From assembly GCA_905480145.1 (NCBI GenBank), contig CAJQPA010000006.1:1-55612 (forward strand): DNA of 55,612 bases. The letters run 5' to 3'. The notes under the pieces are model-generated. The model had not been told where the DNA came from. It made no database searches and saw only the letters and a list, made by a program, of their open reading frames with translations. The stretch's first letter is position 1; each line of letters starts with the position of its first letter. The stretch comes from an uncultured Flavobacteriales bacterium. Lineage in GTDB: Bacteria; Bacteroidota; Bacteroidia; Flavobacteriales_D; Crocinitomicaceae. The position numbers and the translations under genes were made by a program. Below, piece after piece: positions 25,828 through 34,167 of this stretch.

Positions 25828-26334
25828 TCATTTCTCGACAAAATTGAGAGATGCGGAATTAATACAATACCTCAATCCTGTTGGTTTTGGTCCATCATTA
25901 AATAAATGTCCAAGATGCGCATCGCAAGTAGAGCAAACAACTTCAGTTCTTCGCATACCAAAAGACACATCGCTTACTTCATCTACATTACTTTTAGAAA
26001 ATGACTTATAAAAACTTGGCCAACCGGTTCCTGATTTGAATTTAGTATCACTCAAAAAAAGTGGCGTTTCACAGCAAACACAAGTGTAAGTGCCACTTTT
26101 TTTATTATCCCAATAATCTCCTGTAAATGCTCGCTCCGTTCCTTTTTCACGAGTTACTCTATATTGTTCAGGTGTCAATATTTTTTTCCATTCTTGATTT
26201 GATTTTCTAACTTTTGTAGAATCTTGATAGGTTCTCAAAACATCTGGTTTAGTATCAGATTTCGCTTCACTGAATGAAGTCGTGCAACTAATAACAAGTA
26301 CCAGAAAACTCAATAAAACAACTGCTTTTCTCAT
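25828..26334 (-). CDS. msrB: Peptide-methionine (R)-S-oxide reductase, lipoprotein form
   Basis: A 168-residue MsrB that reduces methionine-R-sulfoxide in proteins. It begins with a lipoprotein signal ([11 protein letters not shown], Cys17), so it works outside the cytoplasm. The two zinc CxxC sites are present (CVCC in [12 protein letters not shown] and CSTC in [12 protein letters not shown]), as are GTGWPSFYK and the catalytic cysteine in [11 protein letters not shown]. The first ~50 residues between the anchor and the domain form a linker ([21 protein letters not shown]). No MsrA domain is fused. It is divergent from the MFS transporter gene with ~50 bp between starts. Confidence 0.96.
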   Translation of the reverse strand: MRKAVVLLSFLVLVISCTTSFSEAKSDTKPDVLRTYQDSTKVRKSNQEWKKILTPEQYRVTREKGTERAFTGDYWDNKKSGTYTCVCCETPLFLSDTKFKSGTGWPSFYKSFSKSNVDEVSDVSFGMRRTEVVCSTCDAHLGHLFNDGPKPTGLRYCINSASLNFVEK

Positions 26335-26372
26335 ATTATTTTTTTTTGTTACTGTTTAGACGTAAATAGATG

Positions 26373-26380
26373 TACTTTTA
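26373..26380 (+). promoter_or_regulatory. Possible -7 box for the MFS transporter gene
   Basis: TACTTTTA ends 4 nt before the ATG at 26385 and overlaps the alternative ATG at 26370, which argues for the later start. Confidence 0.4.
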
Positions 26381-26384
26381 CGAC

Positions 26385-27548
26385 ATGAATTTGAAATATA
26401 CTCGAAATTTTTGGTTGATTTGTCTGAGTTTACTCTTTTTCATGATTAGTTTTAATTTAATTCTTCCAGAATTAAATGAATACATTTCAAATATGGGGGG
26501 TGAAAATCAAAAAGGTTTAATCATCTTTTTATTTTCAGTTTCAGCGCTTATTTCAAGACCATTTTCAGGGAAATTAGCTGACACGATCGGCAGGAAAAAG
26601 GTAATGTACATAGGTATCGTTATTTCCGTAATTGCTTCATTGATTTACCCAATAACAGGTTTCGTTTTCTATTTTTTGCTTTTACGGTTTATGCATGGAT
26701 TCGGAGCAGGATTCTTGCCGACTGGCGCTACCGCGCTTGTTACCGATGTGCTCCCCGTTGAAAAAAGAGGAGTGGGAATGGGTATTTGGGGAGTGTTTAT
26801 TTCATTAGGATTTGGAATTGGCCAATTCTTATCTTCTCCGATGGTAGAGATGGTTGGTTTAACAGGACTGTTTTTTTTAGCGGCAATAGCAGCAGTATTA
26901 GCTGCTATTTTAATTTCATTTGTGGATGAAACTTTACCCAATCCTATTCCCTTCAAATGGAGTCTGTTAAAAATAAACCGTAACGACATCTTCGAGCCAA
27001 CGGTCAGACCAGCAGCCATTGCTATGTTTTTATCCGTTACATCTTCAGGAATGATCTTCGTGCTAAGTCCTGATCTATCGGAATTTTTTGGTCTCGAAAA
27101 CAAAGGTTGGTTTTTCGGCTTTTATGTTTCATCAACTATCTTTGTTCGTTTCTTTTTAAGCGGATTATCAGATAAAATTGGCAGAAGAAAAACTCTGGTT
27201 ATCGGCATGTCCATACTACTCATTAGTGTTTTAATGTTAATGAGTTCGACAGAATGGAAAATGTTCACTACAGCTGCCATTGTATTCGGAATAGCTACAG
27301 GTATAACAAGTCCAACTCTATTTGCATGGACGGCCGATCTTTCTCCAACTTCACGCCGAGGAGTAGGTGCAGGAACTCTTTTCATTGCTCTAGAACTTGG
27401 AATAATGTTTGGCGCATCTAGCACATTGTTTACATACAACAATACCTTAGAATCAATTCCAGTTGTTTTATCTGTGGCAGCAATAAATCTTACTTTATGT
27501 ATTGTGTATTTAATTTGGCATATCAACAATAGAGAATCAGCTTATTAA
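26385..27548 (+). CDS. MFS transporter
   Basis: A 387-residue inner-membrane protein with about 12 hydrophobic segments. The loop-2 signature GKLADTIGRKKVM (~residues 62-74) and its repeat in the second half GLSDKIGRRKTLV define the major facilitator superfamily. Segments such as RFMHGFGAGFLPTGATALVTDVLPVEKRGVGMGIWG match drug/metabolite exporters of the YfcJ/AraJ-like type. The substrate cannot be named. I place the start at 26385 (MNLKYTRNFW) since the ATG at 26370 lies before the likely -7 box. It is divergent from msrB, which hints at, but does not show, shared oxidative-stress control. Confidence 0.9.
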   Translation: MNLKYTRNFWLICLSLLFFMISFNLILPELNEYISNMGGENQKGLIIFLFSVSALISRPFSGKLADTIGRKKVMYIGIVISVIASLIYPITGFVFYFLLLRFMHGFGAGFLPTGATALVTDVLPVEKRGVGMGIWGVFISLGFGIGQFLSSPMVEMVGLTGLFFLAAIAAVLAAILISFVDETLPNPIPFKWSLLKINRNDIFEPTVRPAAIAMFLSVTSSGMIFVLSPDLSEFFGLENKGWFFGFYVSSTIFVRFFLSGLSDKIGRRKTLVIGMSILLISVLMLMSSTEWKMFTTAAIVFGIATGITSPTLFAWTADLSPTSRRGVGAGTLFIALELGIMFGASSTLFTYNNTLESIPVVLSVAAINLTLCIVYLIWHINNRESAY

Positions 27549-27631
27549 CTTCAAATTACCAAGAAGATATAAGATATTCTCCTGTAGATTCATCAAATAT
27601 TTCCTATATTCGACACCTAATAATCAAGGTT

Positions 27632-27985
27632 TTGTCTAAAATTAGAGAAGAAGAATTAAAAAAATTATACTACTCCATTGGAGAAGTTGCTCAAATGTTT
27701 GATGTCAACACTTCATTGATTCGTTTTTGGGAAAAAGAATTTCCAGCAGTTAAGCCTAAAAAAAACAAAAAAGGGAATCGTCTTTTCACGCCAAAAGATA
27801 TCGTAAAAATTGACAAAATCTATACGCTTGTTAAGGTAAAAGGCTTTACACTAGACGGCGCAAACAAAGCTTTAAAAGACAAAACAACAGATTATAATTT
27901 GGAAGAATCAGAATCTTTTGATAAATCAGAATTAATCCAGAGGCTAGAGAGCATCAAACACAAACTTTTGAGGTCTCGCAGCTAG
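27632..27985 (+). CDS. MerR-family transcriptional regulator (TTG start)
   Basis: A 117-residue protein with a MerR-type winged helix at residues ~13-80: YYSIGEVAQMFDVNTSLIRFWEKEFPAVKPKKNKKGNRLFTPKDIVKI, then a short C-terminal helix without cysteines. This compact type is widespread in Bacteroidota; its target is not known from the sequence. No in-frame ATG exists before the DNA-binding domain, so the TTG at 27632 is the most likely start. A TATATTCG box lies upstream near 27607. Its stop codon shares the palindrome CTAG with the stop of the convergent gene. Confidence 0.85.
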   Translation: MSKIREEELKKLYYSIGEVAQMFDVNTSLIRFWEKEFPAVKPKKNKKGNRLFTPKDIVKIDKIYTLVKVKGFTLDGANKALKDKTTDYNLEESESFDKSELIQRLESIKHKLLRSRS

Positions 27986-29580
27986 TGGATAACGTAAATT
28001 GAATCCTGTATTTCAGGATGAGAATCAAGCCACTCTAAACGGGATGATTCGTTTAAATTCCACCAATAATTATTATACCTTTCAGGAGAAGTCGCAGTAT
28101 AGGCATTAATTGTTTTTAACCCCATTGACTGAGTCGCTAACATTGCATCAATTTGATAGACATATGCTGGAAAGTCATCCATTTCAGGCTCATAACTAAT
28201 GACAGAATTAGAAACAAGGGACTTTAATTTATTACTTAAACTTTGGACCCTAATTTGAGAACTCAACTTTTCAGTTCGATACGTTTTATGGGCATAATGT
28301 CCATTGTCCATAATCACCATAGCTACCAATGCTAAAAATAGAAGAAATGATTGCTTTTGAAATTTATTGAATAATGCTGCAACTACAATTGTTAAAGCAA
28401 CTGAAAAAAACAATAACTCAACATTAACTACTCGCGTTATGGAGCGCAATGAAGTGAAACCAGGCAATTTCCAAATAAGTTGATACAGTGAATATTCTCC
28501 AATCCTCACAAAAATCAAAATAGTAATAAGTCCTGTGAACAATAGCCTATTCAAATCAGAGTTTTGATAGAACCCTTTGAAATTGGGTTTAGAGTACTTG
28601 GATAATATCCAAACAAAAAACAATAATAAAGCTGCGATAACCGGAAGTCCTCCAACAAATATTTGATGATCCCATTGAGCAGCAATTCCGTTCCCTGTTG
28701 TTTTTAAAAATGACCACAACCAAGTGCCATCTTGACTGTAAAAAAAAGATCGTATCGTAGGAATACTTTGAAAAACGCTGTCATAATTTTGACTTCCAAC
28801 GGTTTTCGACCTTGCCACATAAGGCAGCATGAGTAACATCAAAAGAAAAATATTAACCATCAAACCTAAGAACACGGTACCTATCCATTTTATCGATTTT
28901 ATCTTAATTGCCAATACTGATCTATGCTTATAAAGACCTAATACTAAATAGATCGAAAAAGGAATACTTAAAAAGAAACCTAAATAAATTCCACAATAAA
29001 ATTGGTAGACTAGAAATAAAACTGCTAGAAATAAAAAAAGTGGCCGAAGACGCTCAAAAAAAAGAGACAACATCCAAAAAGCCAAAGGAATAGGGAAAGT
29101 AGGGAAAACTTGCGCATGTGTCATTTGAGACTGAAGCGCCATTGAAATCGAAAAAATCAAAGCACCTAATACAGCGGCATAAACATGTTTTATTTGTGCT
29201 TTTAAAAAAAGATAACAACACACATAACTTAAAAGAAACATGGCAATAAACCATAACTGAAAAGAAGTTTCTCTATCAAAATTTAACATTCTAAAAAAAG
29301 AATATACAGGTGCCGAACCAATTAAATTGTCAGAATAAGATATCACACTGGCCTCCGGGTACATAAATGGTGCTTCCCACAAAGCATCTTGATTACCAGA
29401 AAGAAACTGATGTCCGTGTTCTAATATATATGTATTAAAACGTGCATCCCCTTCATCACCTGGGAAATACTCCAAATTTACACCAGTAATATTCAGTGTA
29501 AACCACAACACGACAATAACACCGATAAGAAAGGCGGCAATATTCTGCATTTCGACAATTGTTACTTTCTTCACAATCAA
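27982..29580 (-). CDS. GT-C-like multi-spanning membrane protein
   Basis: A 532-residue membrane protein with about ten or more spans. After the first span comes an acidic loop FPGDEGDARFN, the type of acidic motif found in the first outer loop of GT-C glycosyltransferases and YfhO-like proteins. The C-terminal ~110 residues are soluble and probably face outside (SNKLKSLVSNSVISYEPEMDDFPAYVYQID). A sugar transferase using a polyprenyl-phosphate sugar is plausible but not shown. Its start overlaps the aroB stop by 4 bp, so the two are translationally coupled; this pairing need not be functional. The in-frame MQN at ~29550 is an alternative start. Confidence 0.68.
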   Translation of the reverse strand: MIVKKVTIVEMQNIAAFLIGVIVVLWFTLNITGVNLEYFPGDEGDARFNTYILEHGHQFLSGNQDALWEAPFMYPEASVISYSDNLIGSAPVYSFFRMLNFDRETSFQLWFIAMFLLSYVCCYLFLKAQIKHVYAAVLGALIFSISMALQSQMTHAQVFPTFPIPLAFWMLSLFFERLRPLFLFLAVLFLVYQFYCGIYLGFFLSIPFSIYLVLGLYKHRSVLAIKIKSIKWIGTVFLGLMVNIFLLMLLMLPYVARSKTVGSQNYDSVFQSIPTIRSFFYSQDGTWLWSFLKTTGNGIAAQWDHQIFVGGLPVIAALLLFFVWILSKYSKPNFKGFYQNSDLNRLLFTGLITILIFVRIGEYSLYQLIWKLPGFTSLRSITRVVNVELLFFSVALTIVVAALFNKFQKQSFLLFLALVAMVIMDNGHYAHKTYRTEKLSSQIRVQSLSNKLKSLVSNSVISYEPEMDDFPAYVYQIDAMLATQSMGLKTINAYTATSPERYNNYWWNLNESSRLEWLDSHPEIQDSIYVIH

Positions 29581-30653
29581 TTCAAATTAACCTGTAAATT
29601 TTTGAAGTGCATAAATGTTTCAATGAATCTCTCCTCTGGAATAACATTGTCAAAAGAGCACTTACCAATAGCGCTTAACAAGCAGCATTTAATGACACCC
29701 GAATCATTCTTCTTGTCATTGATAAGCATTTCAGTCATACTTTTAATGTCATCATCAGAAAATGTAGGAACTTTAAAATGTTTCAATATATTCGATTCAA
29801 TTTGCTTATAATCGCCTTCAGATAGTTTACCTTCTATTTTAGATAAAAATGCTTCCATGACCATGCCAATTGCCACTGCGTGACCATGCGACAAATTAAG
29901 TGTTTCCATATAATGACCTTCAATAACATGTCCGATTGTATGACCATAATTGAGAATCTTTCGCAAACCTTTCTCTAACGGATCATTTTTCACCACTTCA
30001 TTTTTAATTGAAAGCGATACCCCAAGAAATTCTACATCCAGTTCTTTATAGTTCTCTAATTGTTCAATAATTTCAAAAAACAAGTTTTTATTTGAAATTA
30101 ATCCATGTTTTAACATCTCAGCATAACCGCTTTTCATCTCTTCATCCGGAAGAGTTGTCAAAAATATTGGATCGATATAAACCGCTTTAGGATTAGAAAA
30201 TACTCCAATTTGATTTTTAAAATGCCCCAAATTAATTCCAGTTTTACCTCCTATTGAGGCATCTACCATTCCTAAAAGTGAAGTTGGAATATTAATAAAA
30301 TCACAACCCCGCTTGTAGCACGATGCAATAAATCCTCCCAAATCTGTAATCATTCCACCACCAAGGTTGATGACTAAATCATTCCTTGAAACGGTATAAT
30401 CTGTTAAGGCTTCCCAAACACTATAAGCGATTGACATTTGTTTATTTTCCTCACCTTCAGGAAGCAGAATCACTTCAGCATCAGATAATTCTTGAAAGGT
30501 CGTAATAAGATATGGAAGACAATGCTCATGTGTATTGTCGTCCACAATAATTACTTTCTTACGATTAACGTATGATTCAAGGAATTGAGAGAACGAAGAC
30601 TCTTCCAAACTCCCAATTTCCAATTTGTAATCTATTGCGTCTATATACTTCAT
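29577..30653 (-). CDS. aroB: 3-Dehydroquinate synthase
   Basis: A 358-residue enzyme converting DAHP to 3-dehydroquinate, the second step of the shikimate pathway, with NAD and a divalent metal. Visible signatures are the NAD/phosphate segment NLGGGMITDLGGFIASCYKRGCDFINIPTSLLGMVDASIGGKTGIN, the metal-ligand glutamate in YAEMLKHG, and the histidines in LNYGHTIGHVIEG and SHGHAVAIGM. Length and motif spacing are usual. It is divergent from proline dehydrogenase, an arrangement I associate with Flavobacteriales. It is followed, with a 4-bp overlap, by the membrane protein gene. Confidence 0.96.
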   Translation of the reverse strand: MKYIDAIDYKLEIGSLEESSFSQFLESYVNRKKVIIVDDNTHEHCLPYLITTFQELSDAEVILLPEGEENKQMSIAYSVWEALTDYTVSRNDLVINLGGGMITDLGGFIASCYKRGCDFINIPTSLLGMVDASIGGKTGINLGHFKNQIGVFSNPKAVYIDPIFLTTLPDEEMKSGYAEMLKHGLISNKNLFFEIIEQLENYKELDVEFLGVSLSIKNEVVKNDPLEKGLRKILNYGHTIGHVIEGHYMETLNLSHGHAVAIGMVMEAFLSKIEGKLSEGDYKQIESNILKHFKVPTFSDDDIKSMTEMLINDKKNDSGVIKCCLLSAIGKCSFDNVIPEERFIETFMHFKNLQVNLN

Positions 30654-30672
30654 GTTCTTGTTGAATCTGTAT

Positions 30673-30680
30673 CAAATGTA
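30673..30680 (-). promoter_or_regulatory. -7 promoter box for aroB
   Basis: The minus strand reads TACATTTG (TAnnTTTG) 19 nt before the aroB ATG. No TTG at the standard -33 spacing. Confidence 0.45.
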
Positions 30681-30731
30681 ATTAATTGCAAATAAAGTCC
30701 TTTCATTATCCTAGATATAATTAAAACAGTT

Positions 30732-30739
30732 TATTTTTA
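30732..30739 (+). promoter_or_regulatory. Possible -7 box directly before proline dehydrogenase
   Basis: TATTTTTA ends 4 nt before the ATG at 30744. If used, the message is leaderless. Only a partial match to TAnnTTTG. Confidence 0.35.
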
Positions 30740-30743
30740 CGTT

Positions 30744-31913
30744 ATGATTTCATTCGAAAACACTAAAGTGGCTTTTAAAAGTAAGTCATCTCCAGATCTT
30801 AGAAGAGCCTACTGGCTATTTAAAATGGTCTCGAGTAATAACATGGTGAAATTTGGAAAATGGGCAACGAATATTGCGCTAAAACTAAGGTTGCCGATTG
30901 ATGGAGTTATTCGCAAAACAATCTTCAAACAGTTTTGCGGTGGTATCTCAATCAAAGATTCTTTAGCTACTTCTGACGACCTAGCGAAACATAATGTACT
31001 CACAATATTAGACTATAGTATTGAAGGAAAAACACAAGAAGAAGATTTTGATGCTACAGTAAAAGAAATCATTAGCACTATTAAAGAAGCAGAAAAAAAC
31101 AAGAACATCCCTTTCGCCGTATTTAAAGTGACGGGAATTTGTCCTTTTAGCCTATTAGAGGCTTCTAATAATGGAACTGGCACGCTCACATCTGATCAAA
31201 AATTAGCGCATGAAAAACTGATTCAAAGAGTTGATTCAATTTGCGCATATGCGCACAAGGCTAATGTTCCAATTTTTATTGATGCGGAAGAATCGTGGAT
31301 TCAAGATGGCATTGATAGCATTTCAAGGGAGATGAGTTTAAAATACAATAAGAATAAAGCAATTGTTTTTAACACCCTACAATTATATCGTCACGACAGA
31401 TTGGAATTTCTAAAAACTGAAATTGAGTTTTCGCGGACCAACAACATCAAATTAGGTGTTAAAATAGTGCGCGGTGCATACATGGAGAAAGAGCGGTCTC
31501 GAGCTTCAGAAAAAGGATACCTATCTCCAATTCAACGAGATAAAGATGCGACTGATAAAGATTTCAATAAAGCGCTATCAGTTGTAATAAACAATATTGA
31601 TATCGTCTCTGTTTGCGCCGGTTCTCACAATGAAGAAAGCGCTTTGATTTTGACAAAGTTAATGGCAGATAAAGGATTACCTCCAAATGATGATCGAATT
31701 TTTTACGCTCAGTTATTAGGCATGAGCGACCATATTTCTTATAATTTGTCGGATCAAAATTATAATGTAGCTAAGTATGTTCCTTACGGTCCAGTTAGAG
31801 AGGTGCTGCCTTATTTAATTCGACGTGCCGAAGAGAATACATCAGTTGCAGGTCAAACAACACGCGAGCTTTCATTAATAATGAAAGAAAGAAAACGGAG
31901 AAAAAAAGTATAA
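30744..31913 (+). CDS. Proline dehydrogenase (single-domain)
   Basis: A 389-residue flavoenzyme that oxidises proline to pyrroline-5-carboxylate, passing electrons to the quinone pool at the inner membrane. Signatures are the FAD-barrel segments FAVFKVTGICPFSLLE, FIDAEESWIQDGID, KLGVKIVRGAYMEKERSRA, and the C-terminal substrate motif YLIRRAEENTSVAGQT. There is no fused P5C-dehydrogenase domain, so that second step is encoded elsewhere. The gene is divergent from aroB and ends with a lysine/arginine-rich tail (RKRRKKV). Confidence 0.95.
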   Translation: MISFENTKVAFKSKSSPDLRRAYWLFKMVSSNNMVKFGKWATNIALKLRLPIDGVIRKTIFKQFCGGISIKDSLATSDDLAKHNVLTILDYSIEGKTQEEDFDATVKEIISTIKEAEKNKNIPFAVFKVTGICPFSLLEASNNGTGTLTSDQKLAHEKLIQRVDSICAYAHKANVPIFIDAEESWIQDGIDSISREMSLKYNKNKAIVFNTLQLYRHDRLEFLKTEIEFSRTNNIKLGVKIVRGAYMEKERSRASEKGYLSPIQRDKDATDKDFNKALSVVINNIDIVSVCAGSHNEESALILTKLMADKGLPPNDDRIFYAQLLGMSDHISYNLSDQNYNVAKYVPYGPVREVLPYLIRRAEENTSVAGQTTRELSLIMKERKRRKKV

Positions 31914-32004
31914 TAATTAATTAGATAATACGAATCAACCTGAACATAAGTCTGTTACGTTTTCTAATACTCTCCATTATGTAGTAGAACTAAAACATCT
32001 TCTT

Positions 32005-32856
32005 ATGCTCTCCAAAAAAACAATTATCGCGTATAGTGTGATATTCAGTGGCTCTATATGTCACTGCCAATCAACAGATTCTGCAACTAAAAATCTCTCA
32101 AAAGCAACAACAAACATTAATAATTACTTCCGTCAATTTAGCGGTGGAATTAATGCTGTCTATCGCAATGATAAAAGTAAAGGTGGAATTGATATGGCAA
32201 TTCAAACCTATCATTATTACATGATCACAGGAAGACGAGAGAAATCCGATTCACTTCATAAAAAAATGGTTTTACAACAAACTCCGGTATCTAAACTTTA
32301 CAAAGGTTTTCATTTTTTTATTTTAAATAGAGCCGCCATCAACTTTGACTCCATACAGGCTATGACCGTAGATTATTTTACATCTCTAAAACCGTCTCCG
32401 CTGACATTGAGAATAAAAAAAGAGTTCTTTTTAACAAAGCAGCACAAACTATCTCCCTTAAATTACATTCCTGTTGTTTCAATATTACTTACTGGTGATG
32501 GTCGAACAGTTCCATACACCAACCTTCAATCTCACACAAAAGCGGGAGTAAGCGGTCATTTTTATTTGACTTTTTCAACCATTTTTAAACGATTAGAATA
32601 TGACATAAAAGGTAATCAAATTGATCATGGCACCGTTTACTTTAGACCATCTATTGGAGTTGCTTATGGAAATAAAGCACTCATGAAAACGATTCAAGTG
32701 AGGGAAGAAAAAATTCCCGTCATGTCCACAGAAGTCACACTTGGTTTTAAATCTGATAAGAACTCTGTTAAAGATTTTCGATTCTTGCTAGGCTACACAA
32801 TAAATGAAATCATCGGGTCTAAAATTCGAGCAGGTGTAGTATTATCCTCTTTATAA
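32005..32856 (+). CDS. Exported protein of unknown function
   Basis: A 283-residue protein with a probable signal peptide (KKTIIAYSVIFSGSICHC). The first half is helical and charged (NIGNY-type repeats absent); the second half has several amphipathic strands (HFYLTFSTIFKRLEYDI, VYFRPSIGVAYG, RFLLGYTINEIIGSKIRAGVVL) that could form part of an outer-membrane structure. I recognise no family and no catalytic motif. No obvious promoter was found, and it ends before a hairpin terminator at 32904-32929. Confidence 0.65.
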   Translation: MLSKKTIIAYSVIFSGSICHCQSTDSATKNLSKATTNINNYFRQFSGGINAVYRNDKSKGGIDMAIQTYHYYMITGRREKSDSLHKKMVLQQTPVSKLYKGFHFFILNRAAINFDSIQAMTVDYFTSLKPSPLTLRIKKEFFLTKQHKLSPLNYIPVVSILLTGDGRTVPYTNLQSHTKAGVSGHFYLTFSTIFKRLEYDIKGNQIDHGTVYFRPSIGVAYGNKALMKTIQVREEKIPVMSTEVTLGFKSDKNSVKDFRFLLGYTINEIIGSKIRAGVVLSSL

Positions 32857-32903
32857 ACAAGGCATAATCATTACAAAGTCTTTATAACTTATGACGAAAA
32901 GAA

Positions 32904-32929
32904 AACGGGAATCATGAATGATTCCCGTT
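32904..32929. terminator. Perfect 12-bp hairpin terminator between convergent genes
   Basis: Arms AACGGGAATCAT and ATGATTCCCGTT are perfectly complementary, separated by GA (so the real loop is about 4 nt). There is an A-rich flank on the left and ATTAATAA on the right. Confidence 0.72.
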
Positions 32930-32953
32930 ATTAATAAAACAAGATTTTTTATC

Positions 32954-33826
32954 TTAATTCGACTTCAAAATAGAAACACCAGAACCGAATACGTTAGATT
33001 CTCCATATGGAGATCCAATTCCATCCCATTTCTCCCATTTCTTTAACTCAATATAAGCCGGGTTACGTGAAATTTGAGTTGCTTCCAACTGAATAGCTTC
33101 TGCCTTAAACCTTGCAGATATGACTAAAGAAGAATCTCCTCTCGCTTTCTCAATTCTAGCGTTTGCTAAATACTCTTGCTCTTTTTGCTTTTCTTTAGCC
33201 GTTAAATTTCGTTGCTTCTGAGTTTCCTTCTCTGTAATTTGAAGCGCAATATTAGAAGGTAAATTTACATCTGCAATTTCAACGTATGCTAGCGAGATAA
33301 AGTTTTTACTGAAATCGTCTCTTAACAAATCTTCGATTTCTCCCTCTAACGCTTCTCTTTTTGAGCTATAAACTTGCTCATAAGTATAACGTCCAATAAC
33401 ATCCTTTATAGCTCCTTTTGATTTATCATTGATAAATTCAATATAATTTCGACCATGTTCCGTATGCAATCTTGGCGCAGCGCCTTTTTTAACTCCGTAA
33501 CGAACCGCAATATCAACTTCGATATTAGTACCGTTAATATCCATTACTGTTGAATTGTATTTTGCAGTATTTTGTCTAACACTGTAAGTAATCATCTCAT
33601 TCCAAGGAGCAATGAAGTAAGTCCCTTCATCCTTCGTATCCTCTTTTGGGTCAATTCCTCCGTTATAAGGTCTGTATACAAATCCTTGTTCTCCTGGTTC
33701 TACATCCTGCCAAGACATTAAAATAATTACTAAAACTATTAGAGATGACACTCCAATAAGGACATATCTACCAACCTTTTTCGGATCGATGTTAAAATCT
33801 GGCATCTGTTGTCTAAAATCACTCAT
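32954..33826 (-). CDS. Prohibitin/SPFH (band 7) family membrane protein
   Basis: A 290-residue protein with one N-terminal span (VLIGVSSLIVLVIILMSW, ~residues 24-41) and an SPFH/band-7 domain: GEQGFVYRPYNGGI, TYFIAPWNEMITYSVRQNTAKYNS, IEVDIAVRYGVKKG. A charged coiled-coil follows (QITEKETQKQRNLTAKEKQKEQEYLANARIEKARGD). Prohibitins form large rings at the membrane that affect membrane-protein quality control; the bacterial role is unclear. It overlaps the small membrane-protein gene by 8 bp and is surely co-transcribed with it. Confidence 0.9.
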   Translation of the reverse strand: MSDFRQQMPDFNIDPKKVGRYVLIGVSSLIVLVIILMSWQDVEPGEQGFVYRPYNGGIDPKEDTKDEGTYFIAPWNEMITYSVRQNTAKYNSTVMDINGTNIEVDIAVRYGVKKGAAPRLHTEHGRNYIEFINDKSKGAIKDVIGRYTYEQVYSSKREALEGEIEDLLRDDFSKNFISLAYVEIADVNLPSNIALQITEKETQKQRNLTAKEKQKEQEYLANARIEKARGDSSLVISARFKAEAIQLEATQISRNPAYIELKKWEKWDGIGSPYGESNVFGSGVSILKSN

Positions 33827-34016
33827 TTTTTCTCTTTTTATTATGTTTAATTAAATTTTTCACTACTAAATAGATGGTTAATACCACTAGGCCGAGTGCT
33901 AGAACTTTCATAAATGCAGGCAATTTAAATAGAAAGCGAAACGCAAAAAATAAAACTGCAACAATAATGAAAACTCCTAGAATAATTCGAAAAATGTATA
34001 GTGTTCTTTTATTCAT
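33819..34016 (-). CDS. Small two-span membrane protein upstream of the prohibitin gene
   Basis: A 65-residue protein made of two hydrophobic segments (FRIILGVFIIVAVLFFAFRFLF and VLALGLVVLTIYLVVKNLI) with a basic tail (KHNKKRKNE). It overlaps the prohibitin start by 8 bp. I recognise no family. The overlap suggests it may assist or anchor the SPFH complex. A minus-strand TATCTTTA (34034-34041) lies 17 nt before its ATG. Confidence 0.7.
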   Translation of the reverse strand: MNKRTLYIFRIILGVFIIVAVLFFAFRFLFKLPAFMKVLALGLVVLTIYLVVKNLIKHNKKRKNE

Positions 34017-34134
34017 CTTTTTAGATTATACCATAAAGATAACATGATTTCCAAACTGAAACTCATTTTTGTGATGAAAGGATTAGTAACGTGATTATTC
34101 GTTTTTTAACGTGATATCTAAACAGTTTACTCAA

Positions 34135-34164
34135 TTGTTATTTCACAACTTAACGTTATCTTTG
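34135..34164 (+). promoter_or_regulatory. Complete promoter for the exonuclease/GIY-YIG gene
   Basis: TTG (34135-34137), 19 nt, then TATCTTTG (34157-34164): a full match to the Bacteroidota promoter. It ends 3 nt before a GTG that begins the exonuclease domain, implying a leaderless message. Confidence 0.7.
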
Positions 34165-34167
34165 TTT

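Noticed and set aside
26669-27529. Two long frames (144 and 135 codons) antisense to the MFS gene
   Set aside because: They are reverse-frame shadows of the transporter's hydrophobic codons; no independent evidence of expression.
34111-34167. Upstream GTG start for the exonuclease/GIY-YIG gene
   Set aside because: A complete promoter lies between it and the GTG at 34168, and the extra residues are not family-like.
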